Assembly: GCF_000379445.1 (NCBI RefSeq)
Contig: NZ_KB902239.1
Location: forward strand, 218,024-282,023
Length of the DNA: 64,000 bases
Source: Fangia hongkongensis FSC776 = DSM 21703
GTDB taxonomy: Bacteria > Pseudomonadota > Gammaproteobacteria > Francisellales > Francisellaceae
Direction of reading: 5' to 3'
Shown piece after piece: positions 26,413 through 35,882 of this stretch. Below the pieces are notes generated by a model. That model did not search any database. It was given only the letters and a program-made list of their open reading frames with translations, and was not told the DNA's origin. Both the position numbers and the translations under genes were made by a program. How positions within the stretch are numbered: the stretch's first letter is position 1; each line of letters starts with the position of its first letter.

Positions 26413-27699
26413 TTAGAAATAGGTATAGATATCTAGGGTAATCTCATTTGAGTGTTGATGTGTATAAGTGCGTAGATAGCCATACTCAAGGCTGACAAAA
26501 TTATTTTTTGCAAACATCGGGCGGGTCACAAAAGCGGTGATTTCACTTTGAATGCCGTTTACTTCGGGTTCATTTGCTTCATTGCCCGGCATTGAAAATG
26601 GTATGTTTTGCGTGTTATATGCTTGTTGATATCCCAAAGAGAACTGTGTGTTTTTATGGTAAATCTCTGGTGAGACAGTTCCTTGTACATACCATGCACC
26701 TAAACGATTATTATTGCTGTAAGTTTCTTTTTTCGTTGTGCCTGCCCAGCCGACATTTAACAGGTAAATATCATATCCAGTGTAGCCTTCAAGGTTAACA
26801 ACGCCATTTTGATTGTCATTGACATGATTGCTGCTGGTAGGGTTATTTTGTACATTGCTGACAGCTCCCATGCCAGTGCCAATCCAGTTATACATGTAAC
26901 CTGCATTTGCGCCATAGCTAAACTTGCCACTTTCACCGTCATAAAAGCCGCTTAGCATGAAATCTGAGCTTTGTGTATTTGATTGAAAATAAGCAGCATT
27001 TAGATTAATCCCATCTTTATAAAAGCCAAGGTTGGCTGAAACGGTATTATGCCCTGGTCTAAAAAGAACTTGTGTAATGCCACCAATCCAAGGTCCACCG
27101 TTAGCAAAAGAGCCAAAGCTTAAGCGGTTTTTACCCACAGTTAAATAAACGGGGCTGCTATCCAAATTGCCGAAAGTAACAAATGCATCTCTAATAGATG
27201 GGTTTTCATAACTGGCGCCTGTAAAGGTCATATCAGCCTGTACAAGATGGCTTAAATTAGAGATAACATACAAGGAAGCCTCATTAATATAAATCCCTTT
27301 CCCTGATTGATAATTGCTGTTTTTAGTCGTGTTTAAGCTGTCACCCCACCATGCGGTTGCATCAGTTTCTAGCACGCCGCCAAAAGCAATGCTTTGATCA
27401 GGGAAAAGATTACGTACTTTTAAAAGAGAAATAGGAATTTTGCTGCTTGAATTCTCTCCAAAAGGCTTTGTTTTAGAAGCATCCCAAAAGAGATACTGCC
27501 CAAGATCAAGCTGATGATTAGTATTAGTGTTTGACTGAGTTTTAAGCTCTTTAGTTTGTTTTTGCTGAATATCAATCACTTTTTGTTGCAGTGCCTTTAT
27601 TTGTGACTCAAGCGTATTAATGTCAGTTGCCTGCGTCGTTGCAAAAGCAGATATAGATGTCCCCAAGCATAAGCTTATTGCTAGTGTTATTTTTCTCAC
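26413..27699 (-). CDS. Outer-membrane porin, LbtU/DUF3573-like
   Basis: The 428-residue protein has a signal peptide (MRKITLAISLCLGTSISAFA), an N-terminal coiled coil (INTLESQIKALQQKVIDIQQ), then a beta-rich barrel with blocks TVGKNRLSFGSFANGGPW and TQVLFRPGHNTVSANLGF. It ends in aromatic residues (IYTYF), as expected of an outer-membrane barrel. The pattern resembles LbtU of Legionella and FslE/FupA (DUF3573) of Francisella, which take up siderophore-bound or ferrous iron; this is recognition by eye. The GTG at 27699 is preferred because GGGGG lies five bases upstream; an ATG at 27723 would put eight polar residues before the signal peptide. Confidence 0.75.
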   Translation of the reverse strand: MRKITLAISLCLGTSISAFATTQATDINTLESQIKALQQKVIDIQQKQTKELKTQSNTNTNHQLDLGQYLFWDASKTKPFGENSSSKIPISLLKVRNLFPDQSIAFGGVLETDATAWWGDSLNTTKNSNYQSGKGIYINEASLYVISNLSHLVQADMTFTGASYENPSIRDAFVTFGNLDSSPVYLTVGKNRLSFGSFANGGPWIGGITQVLFRPGHNTVSANLGFYKDGINLNAAYFQSNTQSSDFMLSGFYDGESGKFSYGANAGYMYNWIGTGMGAVSNVQNNPTSSNHVNDNQNGVVNLEGYTGYDIYLLNVGWAGTTKKETYSNNNRLGAWYVQGTVSPEIYHKNTQFSLGYQQAYNTQNIPFSMPGNEANEPEVNGIQSEITAFVTRPMFAKNNFVSLEYGYLRTYTHQHSNEITLDIYTYF

Positions 27700-28146
27700 G
27701 TTTCCCCCTTTTTTTGTATTCATTGAACTTGATACCAGCGCATCAAATTCCGCTTACATTTGCTTTTGTTTGTTCTTAAATCATTTGTACAAAATAGCCT
27801 TACATCAAATGTAAATAATACTGCCACATAAAAATCAGCGAGCAAGGCTTATCTTGTATAGTGATTGAACATCTTGGAAATGTTATTTGTATCCCCAGTA
27901 TCTAGTTTGAAATGAAAGAGCGTATGTGATAAATGAGAAAAAGTTATAGTCTTGATAAAAATATGTTATTGGTTTTTAGCGCTTTCTTTGATTTATAGTG
28001 AGATGGCTTCGTATTGGAGAGGGTTAAGACTTTAATTACACTCCCTTCCTAATGTGTTTTGGTTTTCTCTTTGATATGAAGCAAAATAGGATGCTTGAAG
28101 CTGGTTTAAAAGAAGACGGTAGGAGCTTTGGTGATAGTTTAATATC
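27700..28146. promoter_or_regulatory. Gene-free gap with a palindrome upstream of the porin
   Basis: This 447-base gap holds no supported gene. TTACAT-CAA-ATGTAA (27800-27814) is a perfect inverted repeat, and its right part CAAATGTAA (27806-27814) is also the reverse complement of TTACATTTG at 27754-27762. These sites flank the likely porin promoter area and could bind a regulator; they do not match a Fur box. The remainder, up to the nuclease stop, shows nothing recognisable. Confidence 0.4.
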
Positions 28147-28959
28147 TCAATGATAAGAGACTCTCCACATTGGTGAGACAGTAGTTTTAAGTGCTGCGCT
28201 TTGTGATTCAGGGAGATTGTTGAAAAAATGAAGCCCTGTGCGCTGCTCAATTTCTTTCACAGAGACTCGATAATTTGCTACATTTTTCTTGCTCACATTT
28301 GCATTAGGCATGATAAAGGCAATGTCTTTGTGCTGCTTTGGCGCGTAGATGATTTTAAAAAAGTACTCAGGAACGTAGATTTTATTTTTACCAATGCTTT
28401 TATGTGATTTGCTGTTTTTGAAAATTGGGCCGGTATAGACATAAACTTCTTGATACATGCGCGCCCAAAAGCGGACATCTTTCTCAAGCTCCGCCCAACC
28501 TTTACGGTTTAGCTGTGGTTTTTGAGGGGACATATTCGATAAATAGAATGACTGCTTGGCACTTGTTTTATCAAAGTCCATGGCGGCATAAGGGGCAAGG
28601 TGACCACGGTCATAGCCACTTTTGCGGTAATCTGAGAGCTCAGCGCGGTATGTTTTTGGCACTTCAAGATCAGGCTGGAACACATCATGTCTTTTAATGG
28701 TATGTGAAACAGAGTTTGCACTTAGATGATAGGCGACCCAAGTCGGTTGTTTAGTAGTGTAATTGTATCCGACAAGGTAGCCCTCGCGGCATAAATATTG
28801 ATTTATTTGGCCCTTAGGATTTCCATAGAGTAAAAAACCATGGCAGTATGATTTTGAAACAGGTGGGCTTGCAAGTGAAAAGCTATAAGCTGTTTGAGAA
28901 ACTAAAAAGCTAATACTTAACAGTACACACAAAAAAATAGATTTTAAACTGGCTTTCAT
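28147..28959 (-). CDS. Secreted DNA/RNA non-specific endonuclease (NucA-like)
   Basis: The 270-residue protein has a signal peptide (residues about 1-27) and the beta-beta-alpha-metal nuclease motif YDRGHLAP with catalytic His120, followed by NMSPQKPQLNRKGWAELE with the metal-binding Asn151. Such enzymes cut DNA and RNA without sequence preference in the periplasm or outside the cell, for nutrient acquisition, competition or escape from DNA traps. The export signal means no immunity protein is needed. Four cysteines may form disulphide bonds. It is a single-gene unit. The start at ATG 28959 gives a standard signal peptide. Confidence 0.9.
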   Translation of the reverse strand: MKASLKSIFLCVLLSISFLVSQTAYSFSLASPPVSKSYCHGFLLYGNPKGQINQYLCREGYLVGYNYTTKQPTWVAYHLSANSVSHTIKRHDVFQPDLEVPKTYRAELSDYRKSGYDRGHLAPYAAMDFDKTSAKQSFYLSNMSPQKPQLNRKGWAELEKDVRFWARMYQEVYVYTGPIFKNSKSHKSIGKNKIYVPEYFFKIIYAPKQHKDIAFIMPNANVSKKNVANYRVSVKEIEQRTGLHFFNNLPESQSAALKTTVSPMWRVSYH

Positions 28960-29131
28960 CAGATTGTTGCTTGGTGTTGGTTTATGTTTAGGCTAGTAAT
29001 GGAATGTATTTGATTTTAGGGCAAAGTGCAATCATTAGGCGATCTTTTGTTATTATAACCTGATTGCGTTTTTACAATTTGATTGAATATAATGAGTGAA
29101 GTATAAAAGATCAGTAATTAAGGGGTGAGTG

Positions 29132-29653
29132 ATGCACTTTAAGACTATTTTGGATTTTTGGTTTCAGGAATTGACTGCCAATAAGTGGTATGTTAAAGAT
29201 GAAAAAGTTGATAATGAAATTCGATCACGATTTTCAGATATTCATCAATCTGTTGCTCTCGGTGAATGTGCAAGTTGGCGTAAAACAGCGCATGGGTCAT
29301 TAGCAGAGATTATTGTTCTAGATCAGTTCTCGCGTAATATGTTTCGTGGAACAGAAAAGGCATTTTCCTATGACTCTATGGCGCTTGCATTAGCACAGTT
29401 TGCAAGATCAAAAGGCTTTCAGAAAAATCTAAATGATGTTGAGCGTCAATTTTTGCATATGCCGTTTATGCATAGTGAGTCTCCTATTATTCAAGAAGAA
29501 TCGCTTCGTTTATTTGGAGAAGATAATAGCTATGCAGTTGACCATAAGGCAGTTATTGACCAGTTTGGTCGCTTTCCTCACAGAAATAATATACTGCAAA
29601 GAGAAAGTAGCGAAGAAGAGCTCAGTTATCTTGAGACGCATAGTGGCTGGTAA
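29132..29653 (+). CDS. DUF924 family protein
   Basis: The 173-residue protein shows the DUF924 pattern: ILDFWFQELTANKWY at the N-terminus, IIVLDQFSRNMFRGT and RQFLHMPFMHSE. The family is widespread, is mostly helical with a TPR-like fold, and has no assigned biochemical activity. AGGGG lies six bases before the ATG at 29132. Neighbours are a secreted nuclease (divergent) and the polysaccharide export genes, which have their own promoter, so the context does not reveal a role. Confidence 0.85.
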   Translation: MHFKTILDFWFQELTANKWYVKDEKVDNEIRSRFSDIHQSVALGECASWRKTAHGSLAEIIVLDQFSRNMFRGTEKAFSYDSMALALAQFARSKGFQKNLNDVERQFLHMPFMHSESPIIQEESLRLFGEDNSYAVDHKAVIDQFGRFPHRNNILQRESSEEELSYLETHSGW

Positions 29654-29723
29654 TTGTTGCTCATTAGCTATTTGTTGCATCTTCTGCTAAAGCAGTTTAT
29701 CAGTGTTTTTACAAGTTCACGTT

Positions 29724-29753
29724 AGCCTAGTAAATGCTAGGTGATTATTTTTT
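29724..29753 (+). terminator. Candidate terminator after the DUF924 gene
   Basis: GCCTAG and CTAGGT form a six-pair stem with one G-U pair and a loop of about six bases, followed by GATTATTTTTT. It is weak but well placed, about 70 bases after the stop codon. Confidence 0.4.
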
Positions 29754-29872
29754 ACGGCTCATATTTTTTGTTAAAAACATGTAAAAAGTGAGCTGAAAAA
29801 CTGTGTAAAATGACTGATAGTAAATATTATGACTGAAAAAGTATGAATTTTGCGCTATTTGAAAAATAGCTA

Positions 29873-29900
29873 TTGAATAATGCGCGTTTAACACTACAAT
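29873..29900 (+). promoter_or_regulatory. Promoter of the wzb-wza-wzc operon
   Basis: TTGAAT (29873-29878) and TACAAT (29895-29900) are 16 bases apart and fit sigma-70. Just upstream, GCTATTT-GAA-AAATAGC (29853-29869) is a perfect seven-pair hairpin or operator. No JUMPstart or ops element (GGCGGTAG) is present in this leader. The gap 29654-29968 holds nothing else apart from the upstream terminator. Confidence 0.5.
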
Positions 29901-29968
29901 CTACAGGTATAGAGAACCTAAGGTAATACTAGGCGTCAAGTGCGCTTGGAGAGGAGTGCTTAGTATCG

Positions 29969-30403
29969 ATGTTCAGGCAAGTTTTAGTAATTTGTGTCGG
30001 CAATATTTGCCGAAGCCCCGTTGCAGAGGAAATACTGAGAAAGCTATCACTAGCTGATAAGGTTGTTTCTGCCGGAATAGAAGGACTTTCAGGGGAGAGG
30101 GCTCACCCTTACGCAGTTGAGGTATCCAAAGAAAATGGAGTTGATTTATCTCATCATATTGCGCAAAAAGTACAAGTGAATCACATTAAAGATGCAGATT
30201 TAATTCTATGTATGGAAGAGGAGCATATTAGTGCGATTACTTCCATCTATCCTTATGCCTCAGGTAAGACATTTTTACTTGGGCATTGGGAGAATAAAAA
30301 AGAAATACATGATCCATATCAAAAGCCTAAGGAGGCTTTTATTACGATGTTTAACCACGTAGAGCTTTCAGCGATGGAGTGGGCAAAAAAGTTACAAGCA
30401 TAA
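29969..30403 (+). CDS. wzb: Low-molecular-weight protein tyrosine phosphatase (Wzb-like)
   Basis: The 144-residue enzyme has the catalytic P-loop C-x5-R in CVGNICRSP (Cys9, Arg15) and the acid motif HDPYQKP, typical of low-molecular-weight phosphatases. Wzb dephosphorylates the C-terminal tyrosine cluster of the Wzc kinase and allows cycles of polymer export. It is the first gene of a three-gene set with wza and wzc, so this role is well supported by context. AGGAG lies about 13 bases before the ATG, farther than usual. Confidence 0.9.
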   Translation: MFRQVLVICVGNICRSPVAEEILRKLSLADKVVSAGIEGLSGERAHPYAVEVSKENGVDLSHHIAQKVQVNHIKDADLILCMEEEHISAITSIYPYASGKTFLLGHWENKKEIHDPYQKPKEAFITMFNHVELSAMEWAKKLQA

Positions 30404-30434
30404 ATTAAAATAAAACTAAAAAGCTAGGGTGAAA

Positions 30435-31610
30435 ATGAAAACAGCAAAACTTTTATCTGCAGGGTTAGCAGTGAGTCTAATAAGTGGGTGTTCAGTTCCA
30501 GGAATGCATATGGCTGATCCAGATGATTATTCACAAACGGTAGTAAATGGAAAAGTTATTCAACCAAAGTTAATTCAAATTACGCCAGCATTAGTGATCG
30601 AACAGCATAAACAAGCAAGTGAAAATGCTAAGAAAGAAGCGCTTTCGTATAAGACGCCCGAGGGCTTTTCAACCAATACTAAGCTATATTCCTACCATAT
30701 TGGCACACAGGATATTTTGAATATTGTCGTTTGGGATTATAAGAGCATGACAAACCCTGCGAATAATCAAAGTGTCAATGGCTTAAGCCAAACACGTGGG
30801 TTTACAGTGAATGCAAATGGGGATATTTTTTATCCTTATATAGGTTATGTGCATGTTTTAGGTTTAACCGTTTCAAAGGCAAGAGATCTTATCTCTGAGA
30901 AGCTTGCAGCTTATGTTAAAGACCCGCAGGTCACAGTTGATGTTATTGGCTTTAACAGTCAAAAGGTGAATGTGATTGGTGCAGTGAAGCAGCAGCGTTC
31001 ACTTAAATTAACAAATGTGCCTCTAACCGTGCTTGATGCAGTAAACCAAGCAGGTGGTGTCATTAACTGTAGTAATGCATTGAAATCAACGACAGATAAT
31101 ACTTCACAAATGGAGTGTGCAGATACTAAAAATGTGCAGATCAAACAAGGTGGCTATCAAACAACGGTTGATTTAAACACTTTGTTAGCGCCAAATGGAA
31201 GCTCAGAGAATTGGCTGTTGAAAAATGGTGCAGTTGTTTATGTGCCAAGTAATGAGCTTTATAAAATTTACATTTTGGGTGAGTTGAAAAAAACGGGTGT
31301 TTATAATATGCTCCAAGGGAAAATGACCTTAAGTGATGCGATCGCAGCTGCCGGTGGTGTAACCGATGGATCCGCTCCAGCCTATACTTATGTCATTAGA
31401 AGTTATAATGATCACCCAAGTGTCTATACAATTAATGTACGCTCACCTGATGCGCTTCTTTTGGCAGGGCAATTTAATCTGCTGCCACACGATATTGTAT
31501 TTGTTTCTACAAGTGGCTTTAAAGATGTTAACCAAGTGCTTCAATATATCAGTCCACTTATTAGTACTAGTTTCTCAACGGCAGCACTTGTCATTAGCGC
31601 AACGAAATAA
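30435..31610 (+). CDS. wza: Polysaccharide export outer-membrane lipoprotein (Wza-like)
   Basis: The 391-residue protein has a lipobox LISGC (Cys19) and is probably an outer-membrane lipoprotein. The polysaccharide export domain includes YHIGTQDILNIVVWDY and NGDIFYPYIGYVHVLGLT; SLBB domains follow, with NVIGAVKQQRSLKLTN and YILGELKKTGVYNM. Wza octamers form the channel through the periplasm and outer membrane for capsule or exopolysaccharide. The ATG at 30435 is preferred over a GTG at 30429 because AGGG lies five bases upstream. It is 31 bases from wzb and 22 bases from wzc. Confidence 0.92.
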   Translation: MKTAKLLSAGLAVSLISGCSVPGMHMADPDDYSQTVVNGKVIQPKLIQITPALVIEQHKQASENAKKEALSYKTPEGFSTNTKLYSYHIGTQDILNIVVWDYKSMTNPANNQSVNGLSQTRGFTVNANGDIFYPYIGYVHVLGLTVSKARDLISEKLAAYVKDPQVTVDVIGFNSQKVNVIGAVKQQRSLKLTNVPLTVLDAVNQAGGVINCSNALKSTTDNTSQMECADTKNVQIKQGGYQTTVDLNTLLAPNGSSENWLLKNGAVVYVPSNELYKIYILGELKKTGVYNMLQGKMTLSDAIAAAGGVTDGSAPAYTYVIRSYNDHPSVYTINVRSPDALLLAGQFNLLPHDIVFVSTSGFKDVNQVLQYISPLISTSFSTAALVISATK

Positions 31611-31632
31611 TGAGATAATATAAGAGGTTTTT

Positions 31633-33864
31633 GTGAGCTTTAAATCAAAGAAAAAAGATACAATGATGCAAGAGGATGTGATCGACATCCGCGATATTTT
31701 AGGTATTGTCTTAAATAGAAAATGGCTGGTTTTGTCATTTACCTGTTTATTTGCAATTATTATGCTTATCTATGGGCTTCAGCGCGCTCCTATGTATAAA
31801 AGCGATCTTTTAATGAATATTTCAACTGATTCAGCAAATCAGAGTATTGGAAATTTGTTAAGCGATAATATCCCATTTATGCAGTCAAAAGATGGCATGA
31901 GCTCAAAAATGCAGGAGATAATGCGTTCACGTTCTGTATTAACACCAGTGATTGAAAAACTTAGATTGGATGTTGAAATTAAGCCCTATTATTTCCCTGT
32001 AATCGGAAAAATTGTCGCAAATTATGCCTCTCAAAGCTTACCAGAGGGCGTTCCTGCGAAGCCATTTTTAGGGTTGTCGGGGTATAATTGGGGTGGTGCA
32101 ATTGCAGCGGTAAGTACATTTCAGCCACCTAAAGGGCTTTATGGGGAAACATTCACCATTGTTGCACTTTCTAAAGACAAGTATAAATTAATCTCTCCAG
32201 AGGGCGAGGTGCTCTTAGCAGATGGTAAGGTTGGAAAAGACTATTCTATCGCTATGGGACAAGGCGAATCCCTTGATATTAATCTCAAAGAACTCGTTGC
32301 CAATGTCGGTGAAGAATTTGCGATCTCTAAGCTTAGAGACACAGTTGCACTTAATGCCTTAACACAAGATTTATCAATTCAAAGTGAGGAAAAAGGCAGC
32401 AACATTTTACGTTTAAGTTATCAGGGCGCAAACCCTTATATCGTTGCAGAGGTGCTAAATGATTTAGGGCAAAGTGCGATTGAAAATGATGTGGAGCGTA
32501 AGTCTAAAAATGCCAAGCAAGTGCTGTCTTTTTTAAAGACACAGTTGCCAATGGTGCAAGCAAAATTAGATGATGCGCAACATAAACTAAATGCCTATCG
32601 CTCTAAGACTGGAAATTTGTCTATTGCTGATGAGACAAAGATTATTCTTCAAAAATTCTCAGGCTATGATACACAGCTCTCTGAGCTTGAGCTTCAGCTG
32701 TCACAATCTGCACAAGTACTCACTGAAAAAAACCCAGAAATCTTACAGCTTAAATCGGCCATTAGCAAAGTGAAATCACAGCGTGACACGTTGCAGCAAA
32801 AGATAAAAGCTTTGCCCAAGTCAGATCAAGTTTATGTGAATTTGATGCGTGATGTTGAGGTGCAGGAAAAAGTTTACCAGACAATTATTGGTAAAATACA
32901 AAAATATGAAATTATGCAGGCCGCCACAGTCAGTAGTCTTGAAGTAATCGACAGTGCGCATATTCCTTATAAAAACATCAACAAACCAACCTTGTTATTG
33001 GTATTGCTTGGCGCAATTGTCGGGCTTATTTTGTCAGTTGGTTGGATTTTCCTACAGGCTTATTTAATCAAAGGATTGCAAGATCCAGAGATTATTGAAG
33101 AGATTTTAGGCTTTGGTTCAGTTGGTGCGGTGTATTTCAGTAAGTTGCAGCAAGCGCAATCAAAGAAATTTCGCAAGAAGCTTACTTCCAAGCTAAAGCT
33201 AATTCATGAAATTGATCCACATGATGTGATTTTAGAGAGTTTTCGAAGCATTAGAACGTCGATTGAGTTGAAAAAACTCACCGCTAAAAATAAGCTTATT
33301 GCTATTTCTGGACCAACGGAAAATATCGGTAAGTCATTTGTCAGTGTCAATTTGGCTTATTCATTAGCAGCAGCTGGCAGGAAGGTTTTAATTATTGATG
33401 CGGATTTAAGAAAAGGGCATTTGAAAAGCTACTTCAATAAAAAGGACGGACTGGGTTTAAGTCAATATTTATCTCAAGAGTCTATTAGCGAAGAGGAGAT
33501 TATCCAAAAAACACGCTTTGATCAGATTGATTTTATTAGTTATGGTGAGCACACGACAAACTCAACAGAGTTTTTGGTCTCGCCAAAATTTGCAGCGCTA
33601 CTTGATTTTGCAAATGAGCATTATGATTATGTTATTGTTGATACACCACCTGTTTTGCCTGTGGCTGATTCGACGATTATCTTACAAAAAACAGCCATTA
33701 ATTTATTTGTATTAAAATGCTCAGGCCATGATAAAAAAGCACTGAAGCTGATGATGAATAAGCTTGATAATGCAGGTGTATCCAAAGAAGGGTTTATTCT
33801 AAATGGTATTACAGGCACCAGCACGTATTACCATAAGAAATATCAATATAAAAGTTACAGTTAA
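31633..33864 (+). CDS. wzc: Polysaccharide co-polymerase and tyrosine autokinase (Wzc-like)
   Basis: The 743-residue protein has an N-terminal Wzz-like domain with two membrane spans (about residues 30-46 and 448-468), a periplasmic coiled coil between them, and a cytoplasmic BY-kinase domain. The kinase has Walker A SGPTENIGKSFVS (Lys567), Walker A' LIIDADLRKGHL and Walker B YVIVDTPPV. The C-terminal twelve residues (YYHKKYQYKSYS) carry five tyrosines for autophosphorylation. It controls chain length and export with Wza and Wzb. It starts with GTG and ends in a four-base stop-codon overlap with the convergent synthetase gene, so no polymer-synthesis genes follow. Confidence 0.94.
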   Translation: MSFKSKKKDTMMQEDVIDIRDILGIVLNRKWLVLSFTCLFAIIMLIYGLQRAPMYKSDLLMNISTDSANQSIGNLLSDNIPFMQSKDGMSSKMQEIMRSRSVLTPVIEKLRLDVEIKPYYFPVIGKIVANYASQSLPEGVPAKPFLGLSGYNWGGAIAAVSTFQPPKGLYGETFTIVALSKDKYKLISPEGEVLLADGKVGKDYSIAMGQGESLDINLKELVANVGEEFAISKLRDTVALNALTQDLSIQSEEKGSNILRLSYQGANPYIVAEVLNDLGQSAIENDVERKSKNAKQVLSFLKTQLPMVQAKLDDAQHKLNAYRSKTGNLSIADETKIILQKFSGYDTQLSELELQLSQSAQVLTEKNPEILQLKSAISKVKSQRDTLQQKIKALPKSDQVYVNLMRDVEVQEKVYQTIIGKIQKYEIMQAATVSSLEVIDSAHIPYKNINKPTLLLVLLGAIVGLILSVGWIFLQAYLIKGLQDPEIIEEILGFGSVGAVYFSKLQQAQSKKFRKKLTSKLKLIHEIDPHDVILESFRSIRTSIELKKLTAKNKLIAISGPTENIGKSFVSVNLAYSLAAAGRKVLIIDADLRKGHLKSYFNKKDGLGLSQYLSQESISEEEIIQKTRFDQIDFISYGEHTTNSTEFLVSPKFAALLDFANEHYDYVIVDTPPVLPVADSTIILQKTAINLFVLKCSGHDKKALKLMMNKLDNAGVSKEGFILNGITGTSTYYHKKYQYKSYS

Positions 33865-35882
33865 GCACTAGCTGTCTTATAAAGTGCTTTTAATGTGCGT
33901 CTTGTGATTTTATTAGAAGCGGTTCTTGGAAGCTTGTCGATGAGGATCAGATCTTCAATTTTAAAAAGCGGGTTGAGATTTAGTTTAAGTACTTTTTGTG
34001 CTTTTTGTTTTAATCTATCTGCATTTATTGCATTCTCTTTGTTAAGCACGGCATAAATAATCAAGCTATTTGTGCCACCTGTCTCTCCAGTAACGGCAAT
34101 AGCAGCCGTTTCCAACACCTCATCAAGCCTATTTAATACGCGTTCAATTTCAGCAGAGCTTGTCTTAATGCCGCCCAAATTCATAGTGTCATCGGCGCGG
34201 CCAAATGAGCGATAATAGCCATTTGAAAGACGTTTTATCTGATCTCCATGGCGTCTCAGTTGCCCATTTTGAGTGTAAGGCATGCCTTTGAAATAGACCT
34301 TATCATGGTCTTTGTTAAGAAGCACTTGGCTAAGACCTAAACTTGGAGGGATTAGGGCAATTTCACCTTCTGTGCTCATTTCAGCGTTTATTTCACCATT
34401 ATCATTAAGTATCACCATATTGATGCCAAAACATACGCTAGAGAAATGACTTGGAATATTCGGTTGCAGTAAAGTTGAAGTGATATACGCACCTCCAATC
34501 TCTGTGCCACCACAATATTCAATAATGGGTTTATAGCCACTAAATGCACTAAGATATAACATATCATCTATATTTGATGCCTCACCTGTGCTTGCAAATA
34601 AATCAATATGCTCTAGGCTCATTTTCTCTAATAGCGCTTGTGATTTCCAGTGATTTACTATGCTTGGGATGACGCCAAGTTTGTTTACTTTGGCATTGGC
34701 GGTAAACTCAATAAATGTCTTGGAAGTGGGGGCGTCATAAAAAAGTGCGATCGTTGCTTTATTAATAAGGGCAGCAAATACAAGCCAAGGCCCCATCATC
34801 CAGCCAAGGTTCGTTGGCCAAGAAAGGATGTCATTTTGGTTTATATCAAGGTAGATTTTTCCATCGCTTGCAGCTTTAAGTGCAGTAGATTGATCCCAAA
34901 CAATGGCTTTTGGCGTGCCGGTTGTGCCGGAGGAAAAAAGGATATTAATGGCATCATTTGCAGTCAGTGAATAACTGTGGTGCCCTTGTATACCTTCACT
35001 TAAAGTCATAAATTCAGATAGGCTGAAATCAGTTTCTCTTTTCTTAAGTGGTGAGTTGGATTCAAGTGAAATAATTGTTTTGGCGCCAGCATCAAGTACC
35101 TTTTGATACATTGGGTAGGGTTTGTTATTTCGCATAATATAATCTTGAGTGAAAACAAGCTTTGCTTGAGTAATATCAATTCTCGTTTTGATTTCTTCAC
35201 TTGCAAAGCTATCAGCAATAGACACAACAATGGCGCCAAGCTTGATAATGCCAAGATAAATTCCAACAGACTCAGCATTCATCAGCATGGAAATGCCAAT
35301 ACAGTCACCTTTTTGAATACCAAGCTTTTTGAGCGATAAAGCGATACTCTGACTAAACTGATCAAGTTTATCGTAGCTCCAGCTTTGTATAGAGCCATCA
35401 GCATCTTGATAAATAATAGCCGCTTTATCTTTAGGCGCATTAAAGCAGTTCTCAGCAATATTAAAGGTGGCATCAACAAGCCATTTTGGCTTTTTAGGAT
35501 TATCAGCAAGATCAGCTGTTTTTGTGGTATTTTTGTGATAGTTAAGTGACAGATCCTCAATCACTTTTGCCCAGAAAGTCTCTCTATGGGTGTTACTATA
35601 ATGCTGGAAATCTGCAACGTTTTCATAACCAAAATGCCGCATCAAAGTTTTCAGATAAGGTGTACTATGTTGATCGGGAAGCCAAGTTGGGCAAACGGTG
35701 CTGTCTTTATAGCAAAGCGTGTAAATTGCCTGATGTACGCTAAAGGGCACTGAGCAAGAAAGCACCTCTTTTTTAAGCTGTTGCCATTTTTTTTGTGCGT
35801 GGTCGTTGGTTGATAGAATATGGTGTATTTTCTTTTTAGTAATATCATCAAGTGCATTTAGACAATCATTTTCAAAAACCAT
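33861..35882 (-). CDS. AMP-forming acyl-CoA synthetase, candidate acetoacetyl-CoA synthetase
   Basis: The 673-residue enzyme is an ANL-family acyl-CoA synthetase with the P-loop ILFSSGTTGTPKAIV, the WPTNLGWMMGPWLVFA block, EYCGGTEIGGAY, and PRTASNKITRRTLKAL carrying the likely catalytic lysine. The WPTNLGWMMGPW block resembles the AAE17/18 group, whose substrates are poorly known. It is divergent from the Phe/Tyr catabolic operon, which releases acetoacetate and fumarate, so acetoacetyl-CoA formation is the best contextual guess; acetate or another short acid is possible. Length is typical for acetyl- and acetoacetyl-CoA synthetases. Confidence 0.75.
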   Translation of the reverse strand: MVFENDCLNALDDITKKKIHHILSTNDHAQKKWQQLKKEVLSCSVPFSVHQAIYTLCYKDSTVCPTWLPDQHSTPYLKTLMRHFGYENVADFQHYSNTHRETFWAKVIEDLSLNYHKNTTKTADLADNPKKPKWLVDATFNIAENCFNAPKDKAAIIYQDADGSIQSWSYDKLDQFSQSIALSLKKLGIQKGDCIGISMLMNAESVGIYLGIIKLGAIVVSIADSFASEEIKTRIDITQAKLVFTQDYIMRNNKPYPMYQKVLDAGAKTIISLESNSPLKKRETDFSLSEFMTLSEGIQGHHSYSLTANDAINILFSSGTTGTPKAIVWDQSTALKAASDGKIYLDINQNDILSWPTNLGWMMGPWLVFAALINKATIALFYDAPTSKTFIEFTANAKVNKLGVIPSIVNHWKSQALLEKMSLEHIDLFASTGEASNIDDMLYLSAFSGYKPIIEYCGGTEIGGAYITSTLLQPNIPSHFSSVCFGINMVILNDNGEINAEMSTEGEIALIPPSLGLSQVLLNKDHDKVYFKGMPYTQNGQLRRHGDQIKRLSNGYYRSFGRADDTMNLGGIKTSSAEIERVLNRLDEVLETAAIAVTGETGGTNSLIIYAVLNKENAINADRLKQKAQKVLKLNLNPLFKIEDLILIDKLPRTASNKITRRTLKALYKTASA

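Noticed and set aside
28032..28250. A frame that could extend or replace the C-terminus of the secreted nuclease
   Set aside because: The nuclease already ends at a natural family length, and the alternative frame shows no nuclease similarity, so no frameshift is needed.
29654..29968. A JUMPstart/ops element before the polysaccharide export genes
   Set aside because: The GGCGGTAG core is not present in the leader.
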